This document shows, piece after piece, positions 26,016 to 36,513 of a stretch of DNA of 64,000 nt (its first letter is position 1; each line of letters starts with the position of its first letter). The notes beneath the pieces were generated by a model. That model did no database searches and was not told the DNA's origin. It saw only the letters and a program-made list of their open reading frames with translations. A program made the position numbers and the translations under genes. Source of the stretch: Bdellovibrionales bacterium. GTDB lineage: Bacteria > Bdellovibrionota > Bacteriovoracia > Bacteriovoracales > Bacteriovoracaceae. The stretch lies in NCBI GenBank assembly GCA_018646675.1, contig JABGUH010000034.1, forward strand, positions 1-64,000, in the 5' to 3' direction.

Positions 26016-26711
26016 CTAATCCCTCATGAAATAAGATTTTAACTCAGAAAAGACCTCTTCAATATCCAATACATATCTTAGAGCTAAGTGGTCCAAAATA
26101 ACAATTGAGTTCAATAGAGAGTCCCCACCAGTAACATCAGTAAACCTTTGAACCAAGCGGGCATTAACCACAGAGACATTCTCATAGATATCCCCTAAAA
26201 CTCCTGGGTCAAAGTTTACCACATAATTTTTATAGTAATTGGAGATTAACACTGTTCCAAAAAGACGATAGTAAGTCTCCTCTTTAGATGCAAAGGGAAT
26301 ATGAAACCGTGCCATCGGCTTGAATATTTCAAACACTGGACAGCCACTACTGGCCATTAATAAGCCAACTAATGGACTAATTCCTTTCTGTAGGTCTCCA
26401 CGATGAAGATACTCTCGCTCGGTGGTTATAACACGGGTTGAAGTCTCCTCAAACGAGGTCAAACCCTGAGTTATATCTGACAGACTTACCAGAGAGAGGG
26501 CAACCGGACAGTAGGGGTTATTTGATGGAGAGAGAGTACAGTTATCACACTGTTTGTGCTCTAAGCGGGCCCAAGCAGGCTTGTCTGAGTGATCTTTATT
26601 GGTATTCTCCAACGTATTTTTATCCAGATAACAGCAGTAGTGCTCTTTCCGGCTCAAGCGTGGAAAATCAAACTCGTAATCAAATTTTAGTAAATTAATT
26701 CCATTAGTCAT
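26016..26711 (-). CDS. Conserved protein of unknown function, cysteine-containing
   Basis: 231 residues, no signal peptide or membrane segment. Two parts are visible. The N-terminal part has a Cys cluster (YCCYLDK, CDNCTLSPSNNPYCPVA) that could bind metal. A helical part follows with HRGDLQKGISPLVGLLMASSGCPVFEIFKPMARFHIPFASKEETYYRLFGTVLI. The SGCP...PMARFH...F block recalls an uncharacterised family of proteobacterial proteins (I believe a DUF), which I cannot name with certainty. The stop codon abuts the ftsK start, suggesting co-expression with the DNA translocase. Function is unknown. Confidence 0.7.
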   Translation of the reverse strand: MTNGINLLKFDYEFDFPRLSRKEHYCCYLDKNTLENTNKDHSDKPAWARLEHKQCDNCTLSPSNNPYCPVALSLVSLSDITQGLTSFEETSTRVITTEREYLHRGDLQKGISPLVGLLMASSGCPVFEIFKPMARFHIPFASKEETYYRLFGTVLISNYYKNYVVNFDPGVLGDIYENVSVVNARLVQRFTDVTGGDSLLNSIVILDHLALRYVLDIEEVFSELKSYFMRD

Positions 26712-26767
26712 TAGTGCATTTTGACCCGTCTAGGGGATAAAGTACAGCTATTTTGATGACAAAAAAA

Positions 26768-26795
26768 GGGGGCGCAGATTATAATCTGCGCCCCC
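26768..26795 (-). terminator. Intrinsic terminator of the groES-groEL operon
   Basis: A perfect 14-bp inverted repeat (GGGGGCGCAGATTA and its complement, with no separate loop bases) is followed on the minus strand by a run of seven T residues. It lies 44 bases after the groEL stop. Confidence 0.92.
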
Positions 26796-26838
26796 TCTCT
26801 AACATTTAAGTCTTGTGCTTGATAGTCTAAAAATCAGA

Positions 26839-28479
<1,641 letters not shown>

Positions 28480-28519
28480 TTAGAATTTAATCAATTAAAC
28501 CTTGAACTTAACGTCTACA

Positions 28520-28807
28520 TTATTGCAATACGCCTAGGATATCGTCCTCTTTCATAATCAAATACTCATAACCTTCAACTTTTACTTCTGTTCCAGAGTA
28601 CTTTCCAAAAAGAATTTTATCTCCCTCTTTAACATCTAGTTGGCGAGTAGAGCCATCATCTAGACGATAACCAGATCCAACCGATACAACTTCACCTTGA
28701 GCCGGCTTCTCTTTGTTATTGTCTGGAATAATAATTCCTCCTGGGGTCCTATTCTCTTCTTCAAATCTTTTGACAAGTACTCTGTCGTGTAATGGTCTAA
28801 CCTGCAT
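28520..28807 (-). CDS. groES: Co-chaperonin GroES
   Basis: 95 residues, the normal length. [16 protein letters not shown] at the start, the mobile-loop region [12 protein letters not shown] and the [15 protein letters not shown] block identify GroES, which caps GroEL. ATAGGAGGAT gives a strong ribosome-binding site before ATG 28807. No CIRCE inverted repeat for HrcA is seen upstream. Confidence 0.97.
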   Translation of the reverse strand: MQVRPLHDRVLVKRFEEENRTPGGIIIPDNNKEKPAQGEVVSVGSGYRLDDGSTRQLDVKEGDKILFGKYSGTEVKVEGYEYLIMKEDDILGVLQ

Positions 28808-28867
28808 AATATCCTCCTATAAAAAGATCACAGTGTGTTTCAATCACGGTCTACATGCGTCGGAAAC

Positions 28868-28895
28868 AATGTAATATCGATCAAACCGGTGTCAA
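28868..28895 (-). promoter_or_regulatory. Putative groES-groEL promoter
   Basis: A consensus TTGACA (28895-28890) is followed after 16 bases by TACATT (28873-28868) on the minus strand, giving a leader of about 55 bases before groES. It looks like a housekeeping-sigma promoter; no heat-shock sigma-32 element is obvious. Confidence 0.5.
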
Positions 28896-29064
28896 GGGTA
28901 GCTGCTGCACTTTTTTTTGACGCCGCGCTCCGCCGAAGTGAAACCGTAAGCTTTGACCCCAGATCCCATTTTGGGCTTGTTTTAGATCCCAATCCGGTAT
29001 AAATAGTGAGATTATCTAGTCGTTGTTGCAGTTAGACGATCAGTTAGCCGCGGAGTGTTATTAC

Positions 29065-30846
29065 GTGAAGTTGCCCTCAATACTACGACTTTCCATCTTA
29101 AAAAAAGCGCTCAAAGATGACATCAGTGAGGATAAGACCTACTTCCTGCTAACGCTGGCAACAGGGGTTCTATCGGGATGTGTTGCTGTATTTATCCATA
29201 GCTCAACCCGTTATATGACTGAGCTCTTCCGCACCAATGACCACTTTACCCTTGAGACCTTTGTTCTGGCGGGATTAACCCTCTTTATATCTGGAATTAT
29301 CACTACTCGTTTTTTTCCCTCCACCTCCGGCTCCGGTATTCCCGGAGTTCGAATAGCTTTAGCTGTTTTTCATGGAACTATTACCTTTGGGGCAACACTG
29401 GCGAAGCTGGTTACCTCCATCCTCGCTCTATCCACCGGAATGTCACTGGGGCGAGAGGGACCAACGGTGGCAATTACCGCAGGAATTGGCTCCTTCCTAG
29501 GTAACTTTTTTCACATCTCTAAAAAGCGAGTCAAAACCTTGGTCGCAACCGGAGCAGCAGGAGGTATTGCCGCCGCATTCAATACTCCGATGGCTGCTGT
29601 CACCTTCACCATGGAGGAGATCGTCGGCGACCTCAACGCCCGCATGCTGGGTTCGATCCTGATCGCTGCAGTTATCGCCTCAATTACCGCAGTGGCACTG
29701 CATGGAGATGCGCCAACATTTGCGGAGCTAAACTATCGCCTGACTGACTACCGTGAACTATTCTTCTATCTACTGATCGGGGTAGTCGCCTCGGTTTGTG
29801 GCCCCCTTTGGGTTAAATCTGTTTTAAAATTACGGGCACTAAATCTTAAAATTTTTAAAGGGCATAAACTAACTATCATCATGATCAGTTTTTCCTTTAT
29901 GGCACTACTCTCGCTGTATAATACTGATGTCCTAGGTAGTGGGCATAACACTATCGAAGAGGCGCTACTATCATTAATTCTTGATTGGAAAGTGCTACTG
30001 ATTCTCTTTTGTCTAAAATTTGTTGCCACTACGGTCTGCTATGCCTCGGGTATTAGTGGCGGACTATTTATGCCGACCCTGCTGATGGGAGCGATGCTAG
30101 GTGGTTTTGTCGGATCGGTCTGTGCCATTTTCTTTCCGGAAATAACATCTAATACCGGCGCTTATGCCCTGGTAGGAATGGGGGCATTTTTTGTCGCAGT
30201 TATTCGCACCCCTTTCACCTCCATCATAATGATATTTGAGATGACTAGAGATTATAATATCATTCTCCCGTTAATGATTGCCAACCTTGTCTCCTACTAT
30301 ATCTCTGGCCGACTCCACAAGGGTTCAATCTATGAAAGCATCTCTGAGCAAGATGGGATTCATCTTCCATCTCAGGATGATCACGAACTACTGGATAATC
30401 TTCACATCGAAGATGCCATGAACCAAGATGTCATCTCGTTTAACCACAACCGCACCGTCTCTGAATGTATTGAAAAGATGATAGAAAATAAAACAGTTTC
30501 AGGCTATCCAGTACTCAAAATGGGATATCTTCATAGTATGGTCTCCACAAATGAACTAAATGCCAGACAGGCCAAAGGGATGGGAGAGCTTCTAGTTGGA
30601 GATGTAGGTAAATGTAAAGTTATCTCCATCTATCCTGATCAATCCCTACTGGTTGCCCTCCATCGCTTGAAAGAGTACAACATCAGTCGCCTTCCTGTTG
30701 TTAGTCGAATTAATGATCGTAAATTACTAGGAATCATTACTGCCGAAGATATTGTTAATAAATTCGGATTTCACATTAAAGAAGAACAAGATGAAATAGA
30801 AGAGATAAAAGTGGAGAATGAGTCTGGAGCCTCAACTCAAGGCTGA
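29065..30846 (+). CDS. ClC-family chloride channel/transporter with C-terminal CBS domains
   Basis: About 593 residues from GTG 29065, which has CGGAG nine bases upstream; the frame extends to TTG 29023. The ClC signatures are all present: GSGIPGVR, GREGPTVAI (with the gating glutamate) and GISGGLFMPTL. The membrane part is followed by two CBS domains (about the last 150 residues, ending in an acidic tail). Members are Cl- channels or Cl-/H+ exchangers, and the retained gating Glu is needed for proton coupling in exchangers. It is transcribed alone, divergently from groES. Confidence 0.9.
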   Translation: MKLPSILRLSILKKALKDDISEDKTYFLLTLATGVLSGCVAVFIHSSTRYMTELFRTNDHFTLETFVLAGLTLFISGIITTRFFPSTSGSGIPGVRIALAVFHGTITFGATLAKLVTSILALSTGMSLGREGPTVAITAGIGSFLGNFFHISKKRVKTLVATGAAGGIAAAFNTPMAAVTFTMEEIVGDLNARMLGSILIAAVIASITAVALHGDAPTFAELNYRLTDYRELFFYLLIGVVASVCGPLWVKSVLKLRALNLKIFKGHKLTIIMISFSFMALLSLYNTDVLGSGHNTIEEALLSLILDWKVLLILFCLKFVATTVCYASGISGGLFMPTLLMGAMLGGFVGSVCAIFFPEITSNTGAYALVGMGAFFVAVIRTPFTSIIMIFEMTRDYNIILPLMIANLVSYYISGRLHKGSIYESISEQDGIHLPSQDDHELLDNLHIEDAMNQDVISFNHNRTVSECIEKMIENKTVSGYPVLKMGYLHSMVSTNELNARQAKGMGELLVGDVGKCKVISIYPDQSLLVALHRLKEYNISRLPVVSRINDRKLLGIITAEDIVNKFGFHIKEEQDEIEEIKVENESGASTQG

Positions 30847-30881
30847 CAATTTAATATTTCAGATTCAGATAGAGATCGATT

Positions 30882-31310
30882 TTATTTTGCCAACCAGAGA
30901 AGCCACCTTCTCAAAATAAAGCCGATGAGTAAAAATACTCCCGCAATACCCAAATTAATGACAACGACTATCTTAATGGCATCCATCAATTTTTTTTCTA
31001 TTTTCGCAATTAGAGTCTGAAGCCTCCTTTGATCCACACAGTTGGCCCCCCCTTCTTTCGCTATTTCCACACTATCAATTGGATAGCCTTGTGCTGTTTT
31101 CTGCTCAATACCAGTAGAGTCAAAACAGGCGAACTCTTTAGCACTCTCTGTCACTTCAAGTATCTTACTTGCAAGGATAAGCTGGCTCCGATTACTGACA
31201 ATTGGAGCTACCTCCCAAAGTATTCCAGCTCCCGTTGAGACCAAGATCGCTAGAACCAAGATGGACCAGTATATCTTTTTTGCTACCTTCAGGTTTGACT
31301 TTTTTTTCAC
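30882..31310 (-). CDS. Small two-helix membrane protein of unknown function
   Basis: 142 residues: a basic N-terminus (MKKKSNLKVAKK), one membrane helix at about residues 14-36, a soluble stretch of about 70 residues with two cysteines (ACFDST, ANCVDQ), a second helix near 112-133, and a basic end. The topology puts the middle part in the periplasm, where the two cysteines could form a disulfide. I recognise no family. It is convergent with the ClC gene. Confidence 0.55.
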   Translation of the reverse strand: MKKKSNLKVAKKIYWSILVLAILVSTGAGILWEVAPIVSNRSQLILASKILEVTESAKEFACFDSTGIEQKTAQGYPIDSVEIAKEGGANCVDQRRLQTLIAKIEKKLMDAIKIVVVINLGIAGVFLLIGFILRRWLLWLAK

Positions 31311-31520
31311 AACCCCTCCAATACAATCCTATATAAACTATTTTACCATACTATCTCTCCATCTGCGCTATATCGCTAGGTTATCAGCGCTGTATTTGGA
31401 ATAACTGTAAATAAAAACAGTTGATAGTTCCGACAAACTCTTGCACCTTTTCAGCCTAGTGAATTGTCATTTTCCGATTAATCAACAAATGGAGTATAAC
31501 CACTAAAATAGCATGAACAT

Positions 31521-31865
31521 CTATCTGCGGCATGGACCTACTTTTTTAAAGTTACCTTCCATTGCCATGGGATTGGGGGCCACCACCTGGATATTGTATG
31601 GCTTGGTCAGTACACCCTTTGTTCCATCAAGAGCTTTGGGGATATAAGCCTTAAAATGTAGGGTCTGTCCGAAAAATGATTTTAATCTTGAGAAATCATC
31701 CCCTATTGCCAGATCTAGCCTGATCTCTGATCTAGTCTTCTCAAAAATGACCACCTTCGCACCAAATTTTGCTGTCGGGTCAGAAATTAACCTCCCTTTG
31801 ATCTCATACTCAGTGCATGCCAGAGCGTTGATGGTAAAAAGTAGTAGAGGCAAAACTATTTTCAC
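31521..31865 (-). CDS. Small secreted protein downstream of the caspase-like gene
   Basis: 114 residues with a short signal peptide (MKIVLPLLLFTINALA) and a mature domain of about 98 residues that is probably beta-rich. Cysteines sit at both ends (ACTEY and GPCRR), so one disulfide could join the termini. It starts eight bases after the stop of the caspase-like gene, so the two form one operon. That pairing leaves open an inhibitor, chaperone or substrate role, which is speculation. No family recognised. Confidence 0.65.
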   Translation of the reverse strand: MKIVLPLLLFTINALACTEYEIKGRLISDPTAKFGAKVVIFEKTRSEIRLDLAIGDDFSRLKSFFGQTLHFKAYIPKALDGTKGVLTKPYNIQVVAPNPMAMEGNFKKVGPCRR

Positions 31866-31873
31866 GTTAGATC

Positions 31874-33379
31874 CTAGAGTTTAAACTCCCGACAGGGATT
31901 GGTTTTATTATTTCTAATCGTTTTAGCTTGCTTATAAAGAAAGCTGTAGACCTTCTTGCTAGCACCGGAGACGCTAGAGGCAAGAGATCGACTTTTATCT
32001 GAATTGTTTAGCATTTTTCGGTGATCATTTAGTGCATCTCGTTCATCTCGGGAGAGTGTCTTGGCGAACTGCCGCAACACCTTTTTTTGCTGTTTTAACT
32101 CTTTTAGTTCACCAATAAAGAAATCTCGACTCTGGGGAAATTTACTGTTTTTTAAGTTACCTTCAATTTCCTCGATCGACTTATCATAATCAGCAGTCAG
32201 GACTGCCTCCAGAGCTCGGTAGGCAAACAGGTTCTGTATCTCTTCTGGCAACTGTTTAAGGTAAGCTGACATTTTGGTATTTAGCATGGCGGTGCTTTTA
32301 AATCCCGCTTCAAATTTCCGCTGGTATTTTCGATATCTATTTAATGATTGGATCAATTTTTTAAATAGGTCTCTCTCGTGATGAAATAAATTATCCTCTT
32401 GGTTAAAGTCCTTTTGAAACATATGTCCATAAATGCTAGAGAGGTTTTCTAAAAGATCAATCAGCTTGGCAAAATCTTTCTCCTTGGAACATACAATATG
32501 ATCAATATTGTTGTAACTATACTCTCCATGTAATTTGTCTGTTCTACTATCAGCATCATCGAAGTAGAGAAATGGAGTTAGTAAGTGATATAGGTAGATT
32601 TGAACAGATCTCCCCTCTTCTGTAGATATCATCGGAAATCCGGGGTTGTCGCCGACGGTTCTTGCTTCAAGATAAATATCCTCTAAATTTTCTCCTTGAT
32701 CCATAAGTTTAAAAAACTTATCGCTAAAAGTACTTGCCCATGTAAACCCCAAAAAACTTCCGCTGCCAGAAAAGCTATAGTGCTTGGGACCTGTCGCGCT
32801 AATAATGCAGGCATGGCCATCAGCTAGTTTTTGGGTATTTCCGGAGTGACAGCTAAAATCCATCAACGCCAGTTTAACTTTATTGGCCTTTGCCAATCTC
32901 ATCAGATTTTTCATCCTATCCAAAGAAAGGGTTCTTGCCCCACGTAAAGTATTAGGGTTGTTAGCGACACCTTGGGCATATGCAATGGAGTGAGTTTTTT
33001 CATAAATTTTCTGTTCAGCACCGTGGCTGTCAAACATGACCATCAACTGATCACCCGCTCCAATCTCGCCATTAATAATTTTTTGCTCTAGTTCATTTAA
33101 GTATTGATTAAAATTGATCTCAGTGAAACTACCGATGCTTTTAGCTCGCTTATACTTACCGGTTAAAATCTTCTCTGTCATGCGGTGGCCTCCATCAAAA
33201 AGAATCTTACTATTCCAATTGGAGTCACCGACAAAGGAGCCAACACTGCCTAAACCATTATCAAAAATAGTTGTTTCACCTTGAGGATCACCACCACCTC
33301 CAAAGTGGTAGAAATATTTTTGTCCAGCATATGCTGGTTGAAAAAATATCAGAGCTAGAGTAACGAGGAGATATCTCAT
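31874..33379 (-). CDS. Secreted caspase-like (clan CD) putative cysteine protease
   Basis: 501 residues. A signal peptide (MRYLLVTLALIFFQPAYA) is followed by a glycine-rich start. Then come two hydrophobic beta-strand motifs typical of clan CD peptidases. The first is LMVMFDSHG with candidate catalytic His119; the second is ALMDFSCHSG with candidate Cys177. The D-x-x-CHSG pattern closely resembles the metacaspase and gingipain/clostripain active sites. The C-terminal half (about 270-501) is helical and charged, ending near a Cys. I infer a periplasmic or secreted protease; substrate and activation mode are unknown. Confidence 0.7.
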   Translation of the reverse strand: MRYLLVTLALIFFQPAYAGQKYFYHFGGGGDPQGETTIFDNGLGSVGSFVGDSNWNSKILFDGGHRMTEKILTGKYKRAKSIGSFTEINFNQYLNELEQKIINGEIGAGDQLMVMFDSHGAEQKIYEKTHSIAYAQGVANNPNTLRGARTLSLDRMKNLMRLAKANKVKLALMDFSCHSGNTQKLADGHACIISATGPKHYSFSGSGSFLGFTWASTFSDKFFKLMDQGENLEDIYLEARTVGDNPGFPMISTEEGRSVQIYLYHLLTPFLYFDDADSRTDKLHGEYSYNNIDHIVCSKEKDFAKLIDLLENLSSIYGHMFQKDFNQEDNLFHHERDLFKKLIQSLNRYRKYQRKFEAGFKSTAMLNTKMSAYLKQLPEEIQNLFAYRALEAVLTADYDKSIEEIEGNLKNSKFPQSRDFFIGELKELKQQKKVLRQFAKTLSRDERDALNDHRKMLNNSDKSRSLASSVSGASKKVYSFLYKQAKTIRNNKTNPCREFKL

Positions 33380-33563
33380 ATTAGCTTATCGGGTTGTTAT
33401 TTCAATAACTTGACACTATAAGCACATGTAAAATTAACCATTTAGTTAGATCTCTTTATATTTAAAACAACTATACTGGTGCGTCTATTTTAATCGCAGG
33501 AGAGATGGCTTAACTAATATACCTTTTACTCGATTAATAAATTTAGGGATCTGATCAGGCCAG

Positions 33564-34268
33564 CTATCCAACCAACTTATAAACTGCTTTAGAGAGTAGG
33601 AATAAACCACAAATGGTTAATAAGATCGGAGTTAAGCGTGGGGTCAATCGATAAAGTGGATGTAGAACTCTTCGTACTATTTCGGGAGCGATACTCATCG
33701 CAGGAACTGTACCAAGAGCAAATGCCGCCATTCCAAAAACTCCGGCCCATGGATTTCCCAATGCGGCCAAGGCAAAGATCACCCCATAGAGAAAACCACA
33801 AGGAAGAAAGATTGAGAGTAGACCTATTAAAAAAGAGCGCAGTGAAGTGGAATGGGCTTTTAAGTTAGATGATCCCACTACCCGCCCCCAAAGAGAATTT
33901 AGATAGCTCGTAACTCCTTCGGGTAGAGGAAGACTATTTTTTTTACCGCGCCATCCCTGAACCCCCCAAAAGATCAACAGTAAACCGATCATCAGCATGG
34001 GCATAAAACGAAATACAGGATGGTTTTGTTTAAATGTTAACAACTCTCCGATCAAGCCTGCCAAACCTCCAAGCAAAGCATAACTTATAATTCGTCCTAC
34101 TTGGTAGGCGGCAATAGAGCTCCTATTTGGTGCTGTTGCTACCACTAAACCTCCACACATTCCCACACAATGAAGAGAGCCTCCCAAGCCGGCGATAAAT
34201 GCCACCCATGGAATCATAAAAATTGAGGTATCACTGAACATCGTTGCCATCATACTAGAGTGGTCCAA
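33564..34268 (-). CDS. SafE/TauE-like membrane protein associated with cbb3 oxidase
   Basis: 234 residues with six to seven hydrophobic helices. The motif HCVGMCGGLVVA and the helix SIFLPCGFLYGVIFALAALG belong to the sulfite-exporter/UreH-like family that is regularly found next to cbb3 oxidase assembly genes, where copper or sulfur handling has been proposed. Here it follows ccoG with a 14-base overlap, consistent with that role. The cysteines in the two motifs (MCGG, PCGF) could bind a metal. Confidence 0.8.
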   Translation of the reverse strand: MDHSSMMATMFSDTSIFMIPWVAFIAGLGGSLHCVGMCGGLVVATAPNRSSIAAYQVGRIISYALLGGLAGLIGELLTFKQNHPVFRFMPMLMIGLLLIFWGVQGWRGKKNSLPLPEGVTSYLNSLWGRVVGSSNLKAHSTSLRSFLIGLLSIFLPCGFLYGVIFALAALGNPWAGVFGMAAFALGTVPAMSIAPEIVRRVLHPLYRLTPRLTPILLTICGLFLLSKAVYKLVG

Positions 34269-35691
34269 CTAACGTTACCTCCCTCTTCATAATTGAGTAG
34301 GGAGTCTGCTCTCCCTTTCTGGTGAGTGAAAAAATTATGGTTATCAGGTGAGATCCATCGGTTAGAAGTTGTGGTCTAAAACGTAGAAAGAGCGGGATTC
34401 GAGTAACCCCTGGACCAATCGACATCGGATTGTCTAAAGTGGTCATTTGAATTTTACTCCCATCTCCCTCTTGAGATATTTGAACAATAATCTCTCCCTG
34501 ATCTGGATTTCTAAAGGCCAAAATGTAGTGATTGACAATCTCCTGCTGACGAGCAGAGATAGTAATTGTCTGATAGGGACTCTTGCTTCCCCTAATCATT
34601 GATATCCCCAACTCACTTTTATAACTTAAAGAGGCAACAAAAAGAGAGATTCCCACCAGAATCCCCAATAAATAGATAATACTTCTAATTCCTAAATATC
34701 TGCTACTCTCACCTCTTAATTCACACTCACTGGTATAGCGAATCAAGCCCATTGGACGTTTTACCTTCTCCATAATGCCATCACAGGCATCGATACAGAT
34801 AGTACAAGCAATACACTCCATCTGGGTCCCACGCCGAATATCAATCCCCGTAGGACAGACCTTTACGCAAAGATAACAGTTGATACAGTCTCCCTCTTGG
34901 GGAGTTATCACCTCAGATGAGCGGCGAGGCTCACCGCGGGTATGATCATATCCTACAATTAATGAGTGATCATCCATCAATACACTCTGCATCCGACCGT
35001 AAGGACAAGCGATGATACAAAACTGCTCCCGAAACCAGCCAAAATCAAACAGCAATATTGCCGTTCCCCCCAGTACAAATAGGAAGGTGGTTAAGTTGTC
35101 GGCTGGACTCCCCAAACTCATCTTCAAAAGCGCACGAGTACCAACAAAATAGCCCAAAAAAGAGTGAACTATATGAAGGGTCGAAATTAGAAAGAGTAGC
35201 CATTTTAGGCCACGTTTATATAATTTTTCTGCTCCCCATGGAGCACAATCTAACTCACGCCGCTCTCTGGCACTTCCTTCAACCATAATCTCAATCGGTC
35301 GATAGATAACATCCATAAAGACCGTTTGAGGGCATCCCCAACCACACCAAACCCGCCCGCCAACACTTGTGACAAAAGCGAAAAAGAACCCCAGCGCCAC
35401 CAGGATGAAAAGAATCAAAGGAGCATCATGGCCGTAAAATATATGACCAAACAGATGAAATTCACGTCTAGCAATATCGAGTAGTACTATCTGCCGCTGG
35501 TCAATATAGATCCATGGCAGGATCAGATAGATGGAGAGCAAAAAATAGAAAAACTTAACTCGACGGCCGCTCCAACGACCGCTACGCTCTTCTGGGTGGA
35601 TATAGATACGATTTCCATCCTGGTCTGTTGTCGCCAAACGCTCATGGTCTAGCTCAAATCTTTTTTTTGAATTGTTACTGGATGAGGACAC
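34255..35691 (-). CDS. ccoG: CcoG/FixG/RdxA, iron-sulfur membrane protein for cbb3 assembly
   Basis: 478 residues with five hydrophobic helices, two [4Fe-4S] motifs in CINCYLCVKVCPTGIDI and CIACTICIDACDG, and a WCGWGCPQTVFMD segment. The periplasmic C-terminal domain (from about residue 365) has an Ig-like fold expected of the family. CcoG reduces Cu(II) to Cu(I) for delivery to the CcoN CuB site. It is in the cbb3 operon after ccoP. Confidence 0.95.
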   Translation of the reverse strand: MSSSSNNSKKRFELDHERLATTDQDGNRIYIHPEERSGRWSGRRVKFFYFLLSIYLILPWIYIDQRQIVLLDIARREFHLFGHIFYGHDAPLILFILVALGFFFAFVTSVGGRVWCGWGCPQTVFMDVIYRPIEIMVEGSARERRELDCAPWGAEKLYKRGLKWLLFLISTLHIVHSFLGYFVGTRALLKMSLGSPADNLTTFLFVLGGTAILLFDFGWFREQFCIIACPYGRMQSVLMDDHSLIVGYDHTRGEPRRSSEVITPQEGDCINCYLCVKVCPTGIDIRRGTQMECIACTICIDACDGIMEKVKRPMGLIRYTSECELRGESSRYLGIRSIIYLLGILVGISLFVASLSYKSELGISMIRGSKSPYQTITISARQQEIVNHYILAFRNPDQGEIIVQISQEGDGSKIQMTTLDNPMSIGPGVTRIPLFLRFRPQLLTDGSHLITIIFSLTRKGEQTPYSIMKREVTLVGPL

Positions 35692-35737
35692 TTAAGGAAC
35701 ACCTCCTCCCTAAATAATCATAATAAACCGATGAAGA

Positions 35738-36331
35738 CTAATGGTACTCTTTTCCCTGGGGCATCTTAGGATTAGACGGTGTAGTACCCTTCATCTTGGT
35801 TATCAAGACAGTAAGGGACATAACCTCTTTGGCAGACAGTTTATCCTTCCAAGCAGGCATTCCTTTGGCCAGTACTCCACTAGCAATAGAAGTATAAATC
35901 CCTGAAGGAGAACCATCACTGTTAAGCCAAAAATTATCCGTTAGGTTTGGGCCAATCCCTCCCTGCCCCTCGGGACCATGACAAACAGCACACTGCCCCT
36001 TGAAAGCAATTCCGGCTAACTTTAGAGTAGTCGGATCTGAACCAGCCGCACTAAAATCCTCATCAGTAAAACTGATGGTTTCCTTAGCCTCAATCTGTTT
36101 GGCCTGCTGAATTTTTTCCATCCCCTGGCGATACTCATCCTGCAAAGATGGTCCACTCATTACATGATAGTAGTAGAAGTAGATTACACTAAAAACCACC
36201 GTTAGAATAAAAGTCCAGGTCCACCAGGCAGGAAGAGGGTTATTTAGCTCTTTAATCCCATCGTAATCATGGTCCAGTAACTTCCCTTTCTCAACATCTA
36301 GTATCTCTGCATCACTATTTTTTTTACTCAT
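35738..36331 (-). CDS. ccoP: cbb3 oxidase subunit CcoP, single-heme form
   Basis: 197 residues: an N-terminal cytoplasmic segment, one membrane helix (WWTWTFILTVVFSVIYFYYYH) and one cytochrome c domain with a single CAVCHG site. Canonical CcoP has about 300 residues and two CxxCH domains, so this version lacks one domain. The axial Met is likely in GMPAW. It should carry electrons to the CcoO heme. The gene starts inside the ccoQ end (8-base overlap). Confidence 0.9.
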   Translation of the reverse strand: MSKKNSDAEILDVEKGKLLDHDYDGIKELNNPLPAWWTWTFILTVVFSVIYFYYYHVMSGPSLQDEYRQGMEKIQQAKQIEAKETISFTDEDFSAAGSDPTTLKLAGIAFKGQCAVCHGPEGQGGIGPNLTDNFWLNSDGSPSGIYTSIASGVLAKGMPAWKDKLSAKEVMSLTVLITKMKGTTPSNPKMPQGKEYH

Positions 36332-36509
36332 AATCCACTCCCCTTACCTCTGCTTCATTGAGAGGAAGCTGTGCTGCTTGCTGATAAATCTCATTTGAGC
36401 TTTTACGATAGCTCCAAAGAAGAACTGCTATAAAAAAAGCCAGAAAAATTAGCAAACCGGTTATCGGTAACCATGGCATATCCATCTGACCTAGAACTAA
36501 CTGTTTCAT
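36324..36509 (-). CDS. ccoQ: cbb3 oxidase small subunit CcoQ
   Basis: 61 residues with one membrane helix (LPITGLLIFLAFFIAVLLWS) and a short charged tail. Position between ccoNO and ccoP, size and topology are those of CcoQ, which stabilises the complex. Sequence conservation in this family is low, so the call rests on context. Confidence 0.85.
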   Translation of the reverse strand: MKQLVLGQMDMPWLPITGLLIFLAFFIAVLLWSYRKSSNEIYQQAAQLPLNEAEVRGVDYE

Positions 36510-36513
36510 CGCT

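Noticed and set aside
28808-29064. CIRCE element (HrcA operator) upstream of groES
   Set aside because: The TTAGCACTC-N9-GAGTGCTAA pattern is absent.
31402-31421. AACTGT/ACAGTT stem in the 31311-31520 gap
   Set aside because: Short and AT-rich with no U-tract, and not clearly linked to either flanking gene.
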